The notes: generated by a model from the sequence alone, not told the origin. Numbered from the stretch's first letter, positions 10,901 to 19,570 are shown. The stretch is 64,000 nt of DNA from Mucilaginibacter lappiensis (GCF_900155965.1 NZ_FTMG01000001.1:186001-250000); one strand, 5' to 3'. Program-made: numbers and translations.

Positions 10901-12208
10901 GAAATGTTTGGCGAAATAGCTGCCGAACAGTCGCCCGGCGAACAGGTGCAAAAGATTATGAACATTAAGGTGTTCCAGTGGATGAACGTGGTAAAACCAT
11001 TCCGTGAAACCGTTACCGGCGAATGGAAAGATCAGCAACGCGTTTACCTCGATCTGGATAAATTCGCCAATGCCGAAGTTCAGCTGGCCCGCGAGCTCAG
11101 CCCGGCACCAGACAGGCGTTTTGATGTTGGCGAACTGCTGGATATTCAGCGCACCGCCGAGCAGATCTATGATGCGCATATGTTCCATGGCCCGCGCTAC
11201 CAGGGTATTCGCTCTTTAACGGCCGTAGGCAAAAAAGGCATTACCGGTATTATTGAAGGCGACGCTGGTAAAGGCTCTCTGCTGGATAATGCCGGGCAGC
11301 TATTCGGCTTATGGCTGCAATTAACATTGACTAAAGACCGTATCGCGTTCCCTGTAAAAATCCAGGAGATCGAGTTCTTTGAACCAATGGAAGACCAAAA
11401 AGGTCAATTTGAGTGTACCTGTGTATTGACAGAGCTGAATGATGAATTTGCCACTGCTGATTTCGTGATGAAACGCAACGGTAAGATCTGGGCCATTATT
11501 TCTGGCTGGCAAAACCGCCGTCTGGAAATTGATGAACCGCTTTGGAACGTATCCATGTCGCCATTGCATAACCGTTTATCGGAAGAAATCGCGCCCGGTA
11601 TATTTATGTTCCATCAGGCTTACTCACGTGTGGTATCCTGGGATTTTATCCTGAAACGCTATTTTAACCAGGCCGAGAAAAAGCACCATAACACCCTGAT
11701 GCCCAATAAGCGGAAGATTTGGATGATCAGCCGTGTGGCTGTAAAAGATGCAGTCAGGAACCTGCTCAATAAACAAAAACAACAGGCCTGCTACCCTATC
11801 ACCTTTGAAATAAAGGCCGATGAGTTGGGTAAACCATATCCAAGCGGTGGTTTGGCAGATGGTATCCATATTTCCATCGCTCATAAAGGTACTGATGCGG
11901 TGGGTATCGCTCAATATGACAAACCTGTAGGTATCGACATAGAGACTATAGAAGATCGCGGTGCTGGCTTTTTTGATATGGTGTTTACCGATGCAGAAAC
12001 AGCTTTGTTAAAGGATAAGGATAAAGCCGAATGGTCAACCCGTTTTTGGGTAGCAAAAGAAGCTTACGGCAAGTACCTGGGCAAAGGCTTGCAGGGTAAT
12101 CCCAAAGCATACGTGGTTCAGGAGATCAAAGGTGATGAACTGCGCATTAATGACATTTATATCAAGACACTAAAACATAAAAACTACATAATCGGATGGA
12201 CACAGTAG
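7925..12208 (+). CDS. Polyketide synthase subunit KS-AT(like)-DH-PPTase
   Basis: This is a 1427-residue partner of the preceding synthase. The KS (about 4-420) keeps Cys207 in DAACASS, EAHGTGT and NIGHAMPAAG, so it looks like an active condensing enzyme rather than a chain-length factor. An AT-like domain (about 536-840) keeps GHSLGE with Ser605 and GFHSP, but its first motif reads FPGLDGLAGG instead of GQGSQ. A Pro-rich linker (about 915-945) leads to a hot-dog dehydratase (about 955-1200), probably using His967 in LIDHSLL. The C-terminus (about 1255-1427) is a fused 4'-phosphopantetheinyl transferase with VGIDIE at 1335-1340 and WVAKEAYGK from Trp1375. That domain could load the cluster's own ACPs. 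The gene overlaps the downstream ACP gene by 13 bases, indicating coupled translation. Confidence 0.92.
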   Translation: MKKTDVAVIGMSCIFPGAGDVETFWQNIINKVDSTQIVPPDRIDPVHFSKGEAAVDRFYCNRGGFIPDYEFDPRRFGILPVAVEGTEPDHLLTLDLAYKALEDAGVFAKNITLDKTGIIIGKGNYTGPGATRAIEIVRTGEQIASLLKEILPGLGDAEIEKVKQEFQLRKGRFSADTAMGLIPNLVASLVANRLNLGGVAFTLDAACASSLIAIDHGVQELNSGRCDMIIAGGVHTGQNAAFWSIFSQLGALSRQEKIKPFDVAADGLIIGEGCGFVVLKRLEDAINDKDKIYAVIKGVGVSSDGSGTSVMSPAVKGQLKAIEQAWENAGVPTDRIGYLEAHGTGTPLGDKIELQTLAQFFGHHPELPDAGIGSVKSNIGHAMPAAGIAGFIKTCLALYHDTLPPTLHCETPLAQMEKTRFSPVQASRSWSASGLPKFAGVNAFGFGGINAHVVLEGFNAPKKDEVLLLARESHEALITALETGDFREGKGNFRIALFDPTPERIKKATKIAAKNNPWRNKQDIWYTNAPLLNDGGKVAFVFPGLDGLAGGEVSTVSNYFNIAPDNDTKADGLLSEALGILNKSSILDSALKQLGVKSDMNAGHSLGEWLAARSSELAEESSVLELLDVLNPETFELKDSRFIAVGCGINQLEPIMAGIKDVYLSNDNCPQQVILCGSKPALDELVPILKAKQIFHQILPFQSGFHSPFVADKLDLILDGMRNMQFRKTTTPLWSATTLELYPEGFEAIRQLSAEHLIKPVRFRELTEKLYSEGARVFIQVGSGGLIGFIDDTLKGKGFSTIASNVPTRPGLNQLQRVLAALFVEGKEVALDFMGRQKKSSPAATKGIKLELGSPIVHNLAGLKNLAQVKQQVPVNHEAMLVDVADPIMRAFSENVAEMVSIQNEMMQFFQNRPAQPVVRTTTSIPVQAPPPPVAPPQTITNAPAKRVPFSKQLDVSLDNCPYLIDHSLLRQPKGWHSVADMDPVIPMTMIFEMFGEIAAEQSPGEQVQKIMNIKVFQWMNVVKPFRETVTGEWKDQQRVYLDLDKFANAEVQLARELSPAPDRRFDVGELLDIQRTAEQIYDAHMFHGPRYQGIRSLTAVGKKGITGIIEGDAGKGSLLDNAGQLFGLWLQLTLTKDRIAFPVKIQEIEFFEPMEDQKGQFECTCVLTELNDEFATADFVMKRNGKIWAIISGWQNRRLEIDEPLWNVSMSPLHNRLSEEIAPGIFMFHQAYSRVVSWDFILKRYFNQAEKKHHNTLMPNKRKIWMISRVAVKDAVRNLLNKQKQQACYPITFEIKADELGKPYPSGGLADGIHISIAHKGTDAVGIAQYDKPVGIDIETIEDRGAGFFDMVFTDAETALLKDKDKAEWSTRFWVAKEAYGKYLGKGLQGNPKAYVVQEIKGDELRINDIYIKTLKHKNYIIGWTQ

Positions 12209-12495
12209 CATCAACAACAAAAATGAACCGGGACGAAATATTTGATCTGATGAAACAATTCATCACCGAAGTTATAGGTGAAGAATTTGTAGAGGAAATG
12301 GATATCACCCCCGAAAGTTCTTTCACTAAAGACCTTGAAATGGACAGCATCGAGATTGTATCCTTTTCCGAAAAAATAAAAGCCCATTTTGGCGACCAGA
12401 TCGATTTTACCGGCTGGCTGTCATCCATGGATCTTGATCAGCTCATCAATCTGAACTTAGGTATGATCATTAATTACATTTACGAATGCCAGTAA
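12196..12495 (+). CDS. Discrete acyl carrier protein
   Basis: This 99-residue protein is a free-standing acyl carrier protein. The phosphopantetheine site is LEMDSIEIV with Ser51, preceded by an acidic helix and followed by a hydrophobic helix, as in the family. The start overlaps the end of the PPTase-containing synthase; a second in-frame ATG at 12223 (MNRDEIF) would leave 90 residues and is a reasonable alternative. It ends inside the next gene. It may carry the starter unit, the finished chain handed to the hydrolase or acyltransferases, or an acyl group from primary metabolism. Which of these holds is not visible in the sequence. Confidence 0.88.
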   Translation: MDTVASTTKMNRDEIFDLMKQFITEVIGEEFVEEMDITPESSFTKDLEMDSIEIVSFSEKIKAHFGDQIDFTGWLSSMDLDQLINLNLGMIINYIYECQ

Positions 12496-13247
12496 TCAAA
12501 GTAAATAACAGGGATGTACATATCCAGGAACTGAACAAAGGCGCGGCCGAAACCGTGCTGATGATTCATGGTATGTTCAGCAACCTGTCTGTTTATTATT
12601 TTAATATAGCCCCCATTCTGGCCGAGCATTTCCACGTGGTGATGTACGATCTGAAAAGCCATGGCATGAGCGAACGTACCCTGCACGGATATGACCTCAA
12701 CAGCATGACTGATGATCTGAACGCCCTGATGGAAGCATTGTACTTAAATTCGGTGCATTTGGCCGGCTATAGCTTTGGTGGATTAATCGCCTTGAAAATG
12801 GCATTGCGTTTTCCTGATAAAGTAAAAAAACTGGTGGTTATTGAGGCGCCTGATCCAAAGGATGAGAAAGCACGCGGTATTATTGACGATTACAGTCGCG
12901 AGTTTTTGGAGCACTATGTGGAGAATTTCACCGATACCACCAAAGTAAAAATGGGTAAACGACAGATGGAACGTAACCACCGGATGTACGAGTACTTGTT
13001 TTATCAAACCAGCATCAAAAGTGATATGATAGCCGAAAAGGATTTCCTCGACGAGCCGCAGATCACCCTTTTGAACAAGGAAACGCTACTGCTTTACGGA
13101 GCAGACTCCAACTGCCTGGAAACCGGCAAAGAGCTCAATGAAAAAATAAAAACGTCAGAGCTTACCCCTGTGCCTGGCGACCATAACATACCAATACAAG
13201 AACCTGTATTGATTGCTAATATGATCAATACATTTTTCATGAACTAA
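12486..13247 (+). CDS. Alpha/beta hydrolase, putative chain-releasing thioesterase or acyl hydrolase
   Basis: This is a 253-residue alpha/beta-hydrolase-fold protein with an oxyanion segment LMIHGMFSN (about 25-33). The nucleophile elbow is GYSFGG with Ser96, and a late GDHN supplies the likely catalytic His. It has no signal peptide, so it acts in the cytoplasm. The start codon lies within the last codons of the ACP gene (10-base overlap), so the two are translationally coupled. This supports a role in releasing or editing the acyl chain on the synthase. Single-domain alpha/beta hydrolases are functionally diverse, so esterase or acyltransferase activity is also possible. Confidence 0.85.
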   Translation: MPVIKVNNRDVHIQELNKGAAETVLMIHGMFSNLSVYYFNIAPILAEHFHVVMYDLKSHGMSERTLHGYDLNSMTDDLNALMEALYLNSVHLAGYSFGGLIALKMALRFPDKVKKLVVIEAPDPKDEKARGIIDDYSREFLEHYVENFTDTTKVKMGKRQMERNHRMYEYLFYQTSIKSDMIAEKDFLDEPQITLLNKETLLLYGADSNCLETGKELNEKIKTSELTPVPGDHNIPIQEPVLIANMINTFFMN

Positions 13248-13275
13248 AACCTTACCCGCGAAAAACATTTACCCT

Positions 13276-14481
13276 ATGGCAAAGTTTGTATTTATTGTAC
13301 CTCCTTTAACCGGGCATATCAACCCCACTTTAAGCATGGGCGCTGTTTTATTGGAACGCGGCCACCGGGTAGGTTGGATAACGCTCGACGAATCATTAGC
13401 TGCTAAACTTCCCACGGGTGGTGAACTGCTGCACATCAGCTATGATGAGAATGACGAACAAAAACAGGAAAGTGAACAATACCTGGATATCATCACCAAA
13501 AAAATAGTTTACGGTATCGATAGTCTTAAATTCCTGTATGAAGAAGTGTTGATTCCCCTTAATCGTCATAGCTATGATGGCATTATCCATTTGCTCGATC
13601 AATTTGAACCAGACCTGGTGATCACCGACCACCAGATGTTTGCGGGTGCTATTGCAGCGTTGAACAAAAACCTACCCTATGCCACATCAGTAACTGCACC
13701 TGCTGCTATCAAAGTAATGGAGGAACTGCCTAAAGTGCATGAATGGGAAATGAATCAGGTAATAGGCTTACAGCGGGAGTTTGGGGTTGATGCTACCACC
13801 CCCATAGTTTGTTCTGATCTGTTAACTATGGTATTAACCTCACAGGCCTTTTTTGGCGATATGGAGCTGACACCAAATTTCCGTTTTACCGGACCTGTAA
13901 TTAATCGCCCGACTACCAAAACGGCCTTTGATTGGGATAAGCTGAAAGAAAGCAGCAGTCCTAAAATACTGATAAGCATCGGCACTACTTTTGACCACGA
14001 GCATAAAAAGAGCTTCTTTACAAAAGTAGTTGAAGCTTTCGGCGACCAAGATATTACCGCCGTAGTGGTTTCTGATCCCGATCTGTTTGATCAATGGCCT
14101 GCCAACTTTATTGTGCAGCGCCATGTGCCCCAGCTTGATCTGCTACCCCATTTAGACGCCGTAGTTTGCCATGGTGGTCATAATACCGTTTGCGAAACCC
14201 TATCTAATGGCTTACCTATGGTGGTGATCCCGATTGCCTATGATCAATCACATGTGGCTGGTCGTGTAGTGCGTACGGGCGCAGGTGAGCGTTTGAACTT
14301 TAACCGATTTAAGGCCCATCACCTGAAAGAAGCCGTTAACACCGTATTGAATAACCCTGCTTATAAAGAATCCGCAGAAGTGATCAAACAATCATTCCTG
14401 GAGGCCGGCGGCACAGCAACCGCAGCCGACCTGCTGGAGCAGATCGCCTCAAAACAATCTTTGGAAGTACTAAAAAACTAA
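13276..14481 (+). CDS. GT1 (MGT/UGT-like) glycosyltransferase, copy 1
   Basis: This 401-residue protein has the GT-B fold of macrolide and sterol glycosyltransferases. The N-terminal acceptor domain opens with FIVPPLTGHINPTLSMG. The C-terminal nucleotide-sugar domain has CHGGHNTVCETLSNGLP followed by IAYDQSH, with Gln324 at the position linked to donor sugar choice in plant UGTs. No signal peptide or membrane segment is evident, so it probably works on a lipid or polyketide at the inner face of the membrane. It is followed after 20 bases by a same-length paralogue. The cluster position suggests it glycosylates the polyketide product. The actual sugar and acceptor are not known. Confidence 0.9.
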   Translation: MAKFVFIVPPLTGHINPTLSMGAVLLERGHRVGWITLDESLAAKLPTGGELLHISYDENDEQKQESEQYLDIITKKIVYGIDSLKFLYEEVLIPLNRHSYDGIIHLLDQFEPDLVITDHQMFAGAIAALNKNLPYATSVTAPAAIKVMEELPKVHEWEMNQVIGLQREFGVDATTPIVCSDLLTMVLTSQAFFGDMELTPNFRFTGPVINRPTTKTAFDWDKLKESSSPKILISIGTTFDHEHKKSFFTKVVEAFGDQDITAVVVSDPDLFDQWPANFIVQRHVPQLDLLPHLDAVVCHGGHNTVCETLSNGLPMVVIPIAYDQSHVAGRVVRTGAGERLNFNRFKAHHLKEAVNTVLNNPAYKESAEVIKQSFLEAGGTATAADLLEQIASKQSLEVLKN

Positions 14482-14501
14482 CAATATCATCATCTACTAC
14501 C

Positions 14502-15707
14502 ATGGCAAAATTTTTATTTGTTGTTCCTCCATTTTTCGGGCATATCAGTCCAACATTAAGTATCGGTGCAAGCCTTATTGCCCGCGGTCACGAAGTAAAA
14601 TGGCTGGGTATTACACCACTTGCCGATAAGCATATCCCAGCAGGCGGCGAGTTCATATACCCTGCTGCCGAACTGGAACAACACCAGGACGAAATAAACC
14701 GTATCCTGAAACGTCAGGACGATGGCCCGGCTTGTTCGGGTCCGGAGGTGATGAAATTAGCTTTGGAGGAAACCTATGTGCCTTTTGCCCGCATCATGAT
14801 GCCGGGGCTAAGCAACTTTGTGGATGCCTGGAAACCAGATGTAATCATTAATGATTGTATCACCTTTGCCGGTGCCTTATGTGCACACATCAAGGGTATC
14901 CCATCGGTAACAACTACACCTGTACCGCCGGATGTTATGGGTGACACTGCCAACAGCGCTCCTAAAATTTTTGAATGGCAGCAAAACCTGGTAAAAGGCT
15001 TGCAACAGGAGTTTGGTGTTTATGGTGATGAAATCGTTATCCACTCGCATAAACTCAATATGGTATTTACTTCACAGGCTTTTGCCGGTTTTGATGAAGT
15101 ATCGCCGCATATGAAATTCGTGGGCCCGGTAAAAGGCCGGCCAAACAACGCTGCTTTCGATTGGGAAAGGCTGGCCAAGGCTACTACCCCAAAGGTTTTT
15201 GTATCTCTGGGTACATTACTGGTTGACATCCGCAAGGAATTTTTCCAGAAACTGATAACCGCTTTTGCGGATCAGCCGGTAACCATAGTAGCGGCCACCA
15301 ATCCTGATATTTTTGAGGTATGGCCCGATAACTTTATCGTAAACGGTTTTGTGCCTCAAACCGAACTGATGCCACATATAGACGCGGTGATATGCCATGG
15401 TGGCTTCAACACCGTAAATGATACATTTATCAACGGACTGCCTATGCTGATCACCCCTATCGCTTATGATCATTTTCACACCGCAAAACTGATCGAAAAC
15501 TCAGGTGCTGGTGTTAGCATACGGTACAAACGTTTGCGCATAGCTGATCTGCGTGATACTGTTTTTGAGCTATTACAGAATCCGAAATATCGGGAGGCTG
15601 CCATAAAGGTAAATGAAACCTTTGTAGCCGCCGGTGGTAATGATAAGGCCGTACAATTATTGGAAGATTTTGCTGCCGCAGAATCTGTCCTGGCGCCTTT
15701 GAACTAA
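14502..15707 (+). CDS. GT1 (MGT/UGT-like) glycosyltransferase, copy 2
   Basis: This 401-residue paralogue of the preceding gene has the same length and layout. It begins FLFVVPPFFGHISPTLSIG and carries CHGGFNTVNDTFINGLP in the donor-binding domain. At residue 324 it has His (IAYDHFH) where copy 1 has Gln. In plant GT1 enzymes a Gln/His difference at the equivalent site correlates with glucose versus galactose donors; applying that rule here is only inference. The tandem arrangement suggests duplication followed by specialisation, for example successive addition of two different sugars to one aglycone. Confidence 0.9.
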   Translation: MAKFLFVVPPFFGHISPTLSIGASLIARGHEVKWLGITPLADKHIPAGGEFIYPAAELEQHQDEINRILKRQDDGPACSGPEVMKLALEETYVPFARIMMPGLSNFVDAWKPDVIINDCITFAGALCAHIKGIPSVTTTPVPPDVMGDTANSAPKIFEWQQNLVKGLQQEFGVYGDEIVIHSHKLNMVFTSQAFAGFDEVSPHMKFVGPVKGRPNNAAFDWERLAKATTPKVFVSLGTLLVDIRKEFFQKLITAFADQPVTIVAATNPDIFEVWPDNFIVNGFVPQTELMPHIDAVICHGGFNTVNDTFINGLPMLITPIAYDHFHTAKLIENSGAGVSIRYKRLRIADLRDTVFELLQNPKYREAAIKVNETFVAAGGNDKAVQLLEDFAAAESVLAPLN

Positions 15708-15741
15708 CCACCAACCTAAACCTTTGACCAATTTATTGCCT

Positions 15742-17025
15742 ATGAGAAGAAAGTTACTTTTGATTGAACGCGTTATGCATGGAGATGGGAACTACGTATT
15801 TAACGCGCTTTTACCGGTACGAGTACGCGGTAATTTTTCAGAAACAGACATCCGGCTGGCGCTGGTAAGTCTGCAAAAAACACACGCCATGCTGAATGCA
15901 GTGGTACAAAATGATAAAAATGGCGAGCCCTGGTTTGTAGTTAATAACGAACGCCCGGTTAATATCCCAATACGTATTATGGAACGTATAGATAATAATA
16001 ATTGGCAAACAGAATCGGTAAAAGAGTGGTCGGTACCTTTTAAAAGTTACCAGGAGCCACTGATGCGCCTGGTATGGATCAAGGGCGAACCGGTTTCAGA
16101 GCTTTTGCTGGTGATGCACCATTGTCTTTTTGATGGCCGTTCGGCATTGGTTATGCTCGAAGAATTTTTACAATTTCTGGATGATCCTGATGCCCGCATC
16201 GCTGTTGAAGTACCCATAGCTGATATTGGCGATATTGTTCCGCCAACGATGCTGAATAACAAGATACACCAGTTTATGGCCAAATTGCTATTTGGTATGG
16301 CTTCAATAGCCTTGTCGCTCATACCATCTAAAGACAAACCAGTAGAGAAAAAAAAGGATTTTCTGATCCATTGGCGGCTTGATCAGGAGCTTAGCTTGGC
16401 GCTGCTGGCCTGCTGTAAAGCCGAAAATATTAAGGTAAACACCATCATGTGTGCCATTCTTTTAGATGCCTTTAAACAAGTTCTGCCGAACAAAGCGCTT
16501 AATAAGATCATGTGCCCGGTTGATATCCGCAATTTTAACCCGCAGATAAAAAAGAACAATATTTTTGCCTTTCCTTTAATGATATTGGTAACAGCTTTTC
16601 CGGGTCTTGATTTTTTCAGCAACGCGCGGGCTATGCAAAAGGACATCGAACACAAGATGGCTAAACTTGATCCGTATAAACTCATCATGTTGTTAGAAGC
16701 TGCTCACGGGTCATTGCGTAAAATAATCCGATTCTTACGAAACCAGAAAGCAAATAAGGATTGTATGTTTTCTAACCTGGGTAAATTGGACATTCAACAA
16801 CATTATAAACATTTTGAGGTAGAAACTATATTTAGCCCATCGGTTATGGTACCAGAAGGACACGCTACCGCGTTTACAACAACCACTTATGGCGGAGAAA
16901 TGGATTTTTCCTTCATCAGCAATGAAGGAAGCCTGACATATGAGGATGCAATGGCTATCAAGGATAAAATGATGGAAACTATTTCGACATTAACCGGGAC
17001 AACAGAAAAACTGAGTGTGGCATGA
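15742..17025 (+). CDS. Condensation-domain/PapA-like acyltransferase, copy 1
   Basis: This 427-residue protein is of the CoA-dependent acyltransferase superfamily (NRPS condensation, PapA and alcohol-acyltransferase fold). It has the catalytic HHxxxDG motif as HHCLFDG with His126-His127. The longest frame starts at a TTG at 15724. I prefer ATG at 15742 because it gives MRRKLLLIERVMHGDG, matching the starts of both downstream paralogues. It is soluble, without a signal peptide. Next to a polyketide synthase and glycosyltransferases, it probably esterifies a hydroxyl of the product or its sugar. It overlaps the next gene by the four bases ATGA. Confidence 0.86.
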   Translation: MRRKLLLIERVMHGDGNYVFNALLPVRVRGNFSETDIRLALVSLQKTHAMLNAVVQNDKNGEPWFVVNNERPVNIPIRIMERIDNNNWQTESVKEWSVPFKSYQEPLMRLVWIKGEPVSELLLVMHHCLFDGRSALVMLEEFLQFLDDPDARIAVEVPIADIGDIVPPTMLNNKIHQFMAKLLFGMASIALSLIPSKDKPVEKKKDFLIHWRLDQELSLALLACCKAENIKVNTIMCAILLDAFKQVLPNKALNKIMCPVDIRNFNPQIKKNNIFAFPLMILVTAFPGLDFFSNARAMQKDIEHKMAKLDPYKLIMLLEAAHGSLRKIIRFLRNQKANKDCMFSNLGKLDIQQHYKHFEVETIFSPSVMVPEGHATAFTTTTYGGEMDFSFISNEGSLTYEDAMAIKDKMMETISTLTGTTEKLSVA

Positions 17026-18302
17026 GAAGAAAACTATTATTTGGCGAAAGAATGTTACACGGCGACGGCACGCTGCCTTTTAACGGCGTGATACCGTTTA
17101 GACTACGTGGCGTTTTTGCAGAGACCGACCTGCAATATGCCTTAGGAAAGATACAGGAAAAGCACCCCTGGCTAAATGCCTTTGTGCAGAATGATGATAA
17201 AAACAGGCCCTGGTTTGTTATCGATGAAACAAAAGCGATTAAGATCCCTGTAAGAACGGTAAACCGGTTAAGTGATAATGATTGGCAAATAGAATCGCAC
17301 AGGGAGTTGCTTACACCATTTGATACAGCTATAGGTCCTCTTTTACGCGTGGTATGGATAAAGGATGAGACTGTATCTGATATGATCATTACCATCCATC
17401 ATTGTTTATGCGATGGCGGTTCGGTCATGAGCATATTAGCTGAATTGCTGCAGCTTTTGGATGATCCAGGCGCTGATATTGGCAAAGAAGATCCGATAAA
17501 GGGTGTGGAAGATATTATTCCACCGGCTATTTTAAACAACAAAACGAAACGAATAAAGGCTAAATTGATTGGAGGCCTGGCTGCGGTAGTGCTAAAACTG
17601 ATGCCGGTAAAGAAAAATCCGGTCGATAGGAAAAGAGATTACCTGATCCACTGGAAGTTTGATGAAAGCCTGAGTAAAGACCTGATCGTTTATTGTAAAT
17701 CGGCGGGCATTACGGTAAATACCATGTTATGTGGTGTGCTGTTAAGTGCTTTTAAACAGGTAAGGAAAGATCAGGCGCATAACAAGGTATCGTGCCCGGT
17801 TGATATCCGGAGATTTGCCCCCGAAATTAAGAAAGACCAGCTATTTGCGTTTGGTTTGATGATAGTGGTTTCGGCACATGCCGGTCTGGATTTTTTAGAT
17901 AACGTTAAAGCCATGCAAAAGGATGTTGATCAAAAATCGGCTAAGCTCGATCCTTATGCTACCATGATGATGATGGAATCGGCACACTCCGCGATGGATA
18001 ATTTCACCAATTTGCTAAAAAACGGCAAGTCAACTAACGATTGCATGTTCTCTAACCTGGGCAAAATAGACATCCCGCATCAATACCGTTCGTTCGAACT
18101 GGAAACTATATTCAGTCCGGCGGTGATCGGTCCGCTGGGCAACACCACTACCATGGTAACCTCCACCTATCGCGGCCAGATGGACTTTTCGTTTATTGCC
18201 AGTGAAGGGTTTATTCCTTATGAAGATGCCCTGGCTATAAAAGATAAAATAATATCAATGATCAAAGAACAGATTAGTAATATAGCGGTAGCCGTAGCAT
18301 GA
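17022..18302 (+). CDS. Condensation-domain/PapA-like acyltransferase, copy 2
   Basis: This 426-residue paralogue of the preceding gene begins MRRKLLFGERMLHGDG. It keeps HHCLCDG at His126-His127 and the shared KVSCPVDIRRF and CMFSNLGKIDI segments further on. Start and stop overlap the neighbouring genes by ATGA on both sides, a sign of translational coupling and probably of balanced expression of the three transferases. Different copies could place acyl chains at different hydroxyls of one glycolipid, or one could act as a partner of another. Nothing in the sequence fixes the acyl donor. Confidence 0.87.
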   Translation: MRRKLLFGERMLHGDGTLPFNGVIPFRLRGVFAETDLQYALGKIQEKHPWLNAFVQNDDKNRPWFVIDETKAIKIPVRTVNRLSDNDWQIESHRELLTPFDTAIGPLLRVVWIKDETVSDMIITIHHCLCDGGSVMSILAELLQLLDDPGADIGKEDPIKGVEDIIPPAILNNKTKRIKAKLIGGLAAVVLKLMPVKKNPVDRKRDYLIHWKFDESLSKDLIVYCKSAGITVNTMLCGVLLSAFKQVRKDQAHNKVSCPVDIRRFAPEIKKDQLFAFGLMIVVSAHAGLDFLDNVKAMQKDVDQKSAKLDPYATMMMMESAHSAMDNFTNLLKNGKSTNDCMFSNLGKIDIPHQYRSFELETIFSPAVIGPLGNTTTMVTSTYRGQMDFSFIASEGFIPYEDALAIKDKIISMIKEQISNIAVAVA

Positions 18303-19570
18303 AAAGAAAACTAATGATGGTGGAAAGAATTATGCACGTAGACGCTTCTACGCCGCTTAATTGTGTATTTACAGTCAAAATAGTCGGGAGCATTAACCCG
18401 GAAAATCTTCATATCGCCTTAACTAAGGTTCAGCAAAAGCATCCGTTATTAAGGGTACGTATAGATGAGGAGCAGGAAGGCGGCCCCTATTTTATTACCA
18501 ATAAGCATGTACGGTCAATCCCGATACGCATCACCGAGCGACTTACCGATGATGATTGGCTAAAAGAATCGAAAACGGAATGGTATAAGTTATTTGACGG
18601 CGACAATGTACCTTTAGCCCGTGTAGTTTGGATAAGATCGGCATCAGTGTCAGAACTATTGCTGGTAATGCCGCATTGTGTTTGTGATGGCGGCACCTGT
18701 GCAGCATTGCTTGGCGAGATACTGAGTTTACTGGATAACCCGGAGCAGGAATTGGATACTTATACGTCATTCAATTCAGTACAGGAATTAATGCCAGAAA
18801 GCTTTGATATTGCCAAAAACAAACGCAAAGGCCGGATATACTCGTTTTTGGGTAGATTATTCTTTCTACTTAAAAGTACCCGGAACAAATTTGGAAGCGG
18901 CCGAAACTATGCCATCCACTGGAAATTGGATGAAGAACAAACCGTTGCCATAGCCGAAACCTCTAAAAATGCGGGCACTACGATACATGCGGTTTTATGT
19001 GTTGCCTTCTTAAAGGCCTTTCAGGAAGTGAGAGGTGTTAAAGCTAGAGGAAAGGTGATCAGCCCGGTAGATATCAGGCGCTTTATCCCTGCCATAAAAC
19101 CGGATACTATGTTTGCCTTTGCACCTATTGTGGAACTGACCCTTGATAAAGATCATAACAAAGGTTTTTGGGAACAGGCACGCAAAATAAAAACCGATCT
19201 GACGGCCAAAATTGAAACCATGAACGCCTATGAAATGTTGTGGATGGGCGAATACATGCACAAAACAGTAAAGCGAATGATTGGTTTTTTAAAGACTACA
19301 GATGGCTCGCATGATGTTACCTTGTCAAACATGGGCAGGTTAACTATTCCTGAAAAGTACAACTCATTTGAGGTAGAAACTATTTATAGCCCAACCGTTG
19401 CTTTCCCCTGGCGCAACCCGAATACATTGGTGGCAACTACTTTTAAAAACAGGATGGATTTCACCTTCATGTCAAACGATAATTTCCTTGAAGAAGCCGA
19501 AGCTTTAAAAATTAAAGCCGCTGCAATGGAACTATTGTTTGCCAACTTACAGCAATTATCGCATGCCTGA
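18299..19570 (+). CDS. Condensation-domain/PapA-like acyltransferase, copy 3 with altered HHxxxDG
   Basis: This 423-residue third paralogue begins MKRKLMMVERIMHVDA and is more divergent than copies 1 and 2. The active-site motif reads PHCVCDGG, so the first His of HHxxxDG is Pro125, while the second His (His126), normally the catalytic one, and the Asp are kept. Activity is therefore plausible, perhaps with changed substrate handling. It shares SPVDIRRF and LSNMGRL with its neighbours. Its last eight bases overlap the start of the small membrane protein gene. A non-catalytic role cannot be excluded. Confidence 0.85.
   Translation: MKRKLMMVERIMHVDASTPLNCVFTVKIVGSINPENLHIALTKVQQKHPLLRVRIDEEQEGGPYFITNKHVRSIPIRITERLTDDDWLKESKTEWYKLFDGDNVPLARVVWIRSASVSELLLVMPHCVCDGGTCAALLGEILSLLDNPEQELDTYTSFNSVQELMPESFDIAKNKRKGRIYSFLGRLFFLLKSTRNKFGSGRNYAIHWKLDEEQTVAIAETSKNAGTTIHAVLCVAFLKAFQEVRGVKARGKVISPVDIRRFIPAIKPDTMFAFAPIVELTLDKDHNKGFWEQARKIKTDLTAKIETMNAYEMLWMGEYMHKTVKRMIGFLKTTDGSHDVTLSNMGRLTIPEKYNSFEVETIYSPTVAFPWRNPNTLVATTFKNRMDFTFMSNDNFLEEAEALKIKAAAMELLFANLQQLSHA

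Noticed and set aside
10511..11188. Antisense reading frame of 225 residues opposite the linker/DH region of the second synthase
   Set aside because: The translation is rich in His/Arg/Tyr/Cys runs with no domain, as expected from an opposite-strand shadow of real coding sequence.
854..12495. EPA/DHA-type PUFA synthase
   Set aside because: There are only two tandem ACPs, no KS-CLF pair and no double dehydratase, the enoyl-reductase-like barrel is fused at the N-terminus, and tailoring glycosyl- and acyltransferases follow. A different product is likelier.
12486..13247. Methyl ester hydrolase of biotin synthesis (BioH) as a housekeeping assignment
   Set aside because: The fold is shared, but the overlap with the ACP gene and position in the polyketide operon favour a pathway-specific role.
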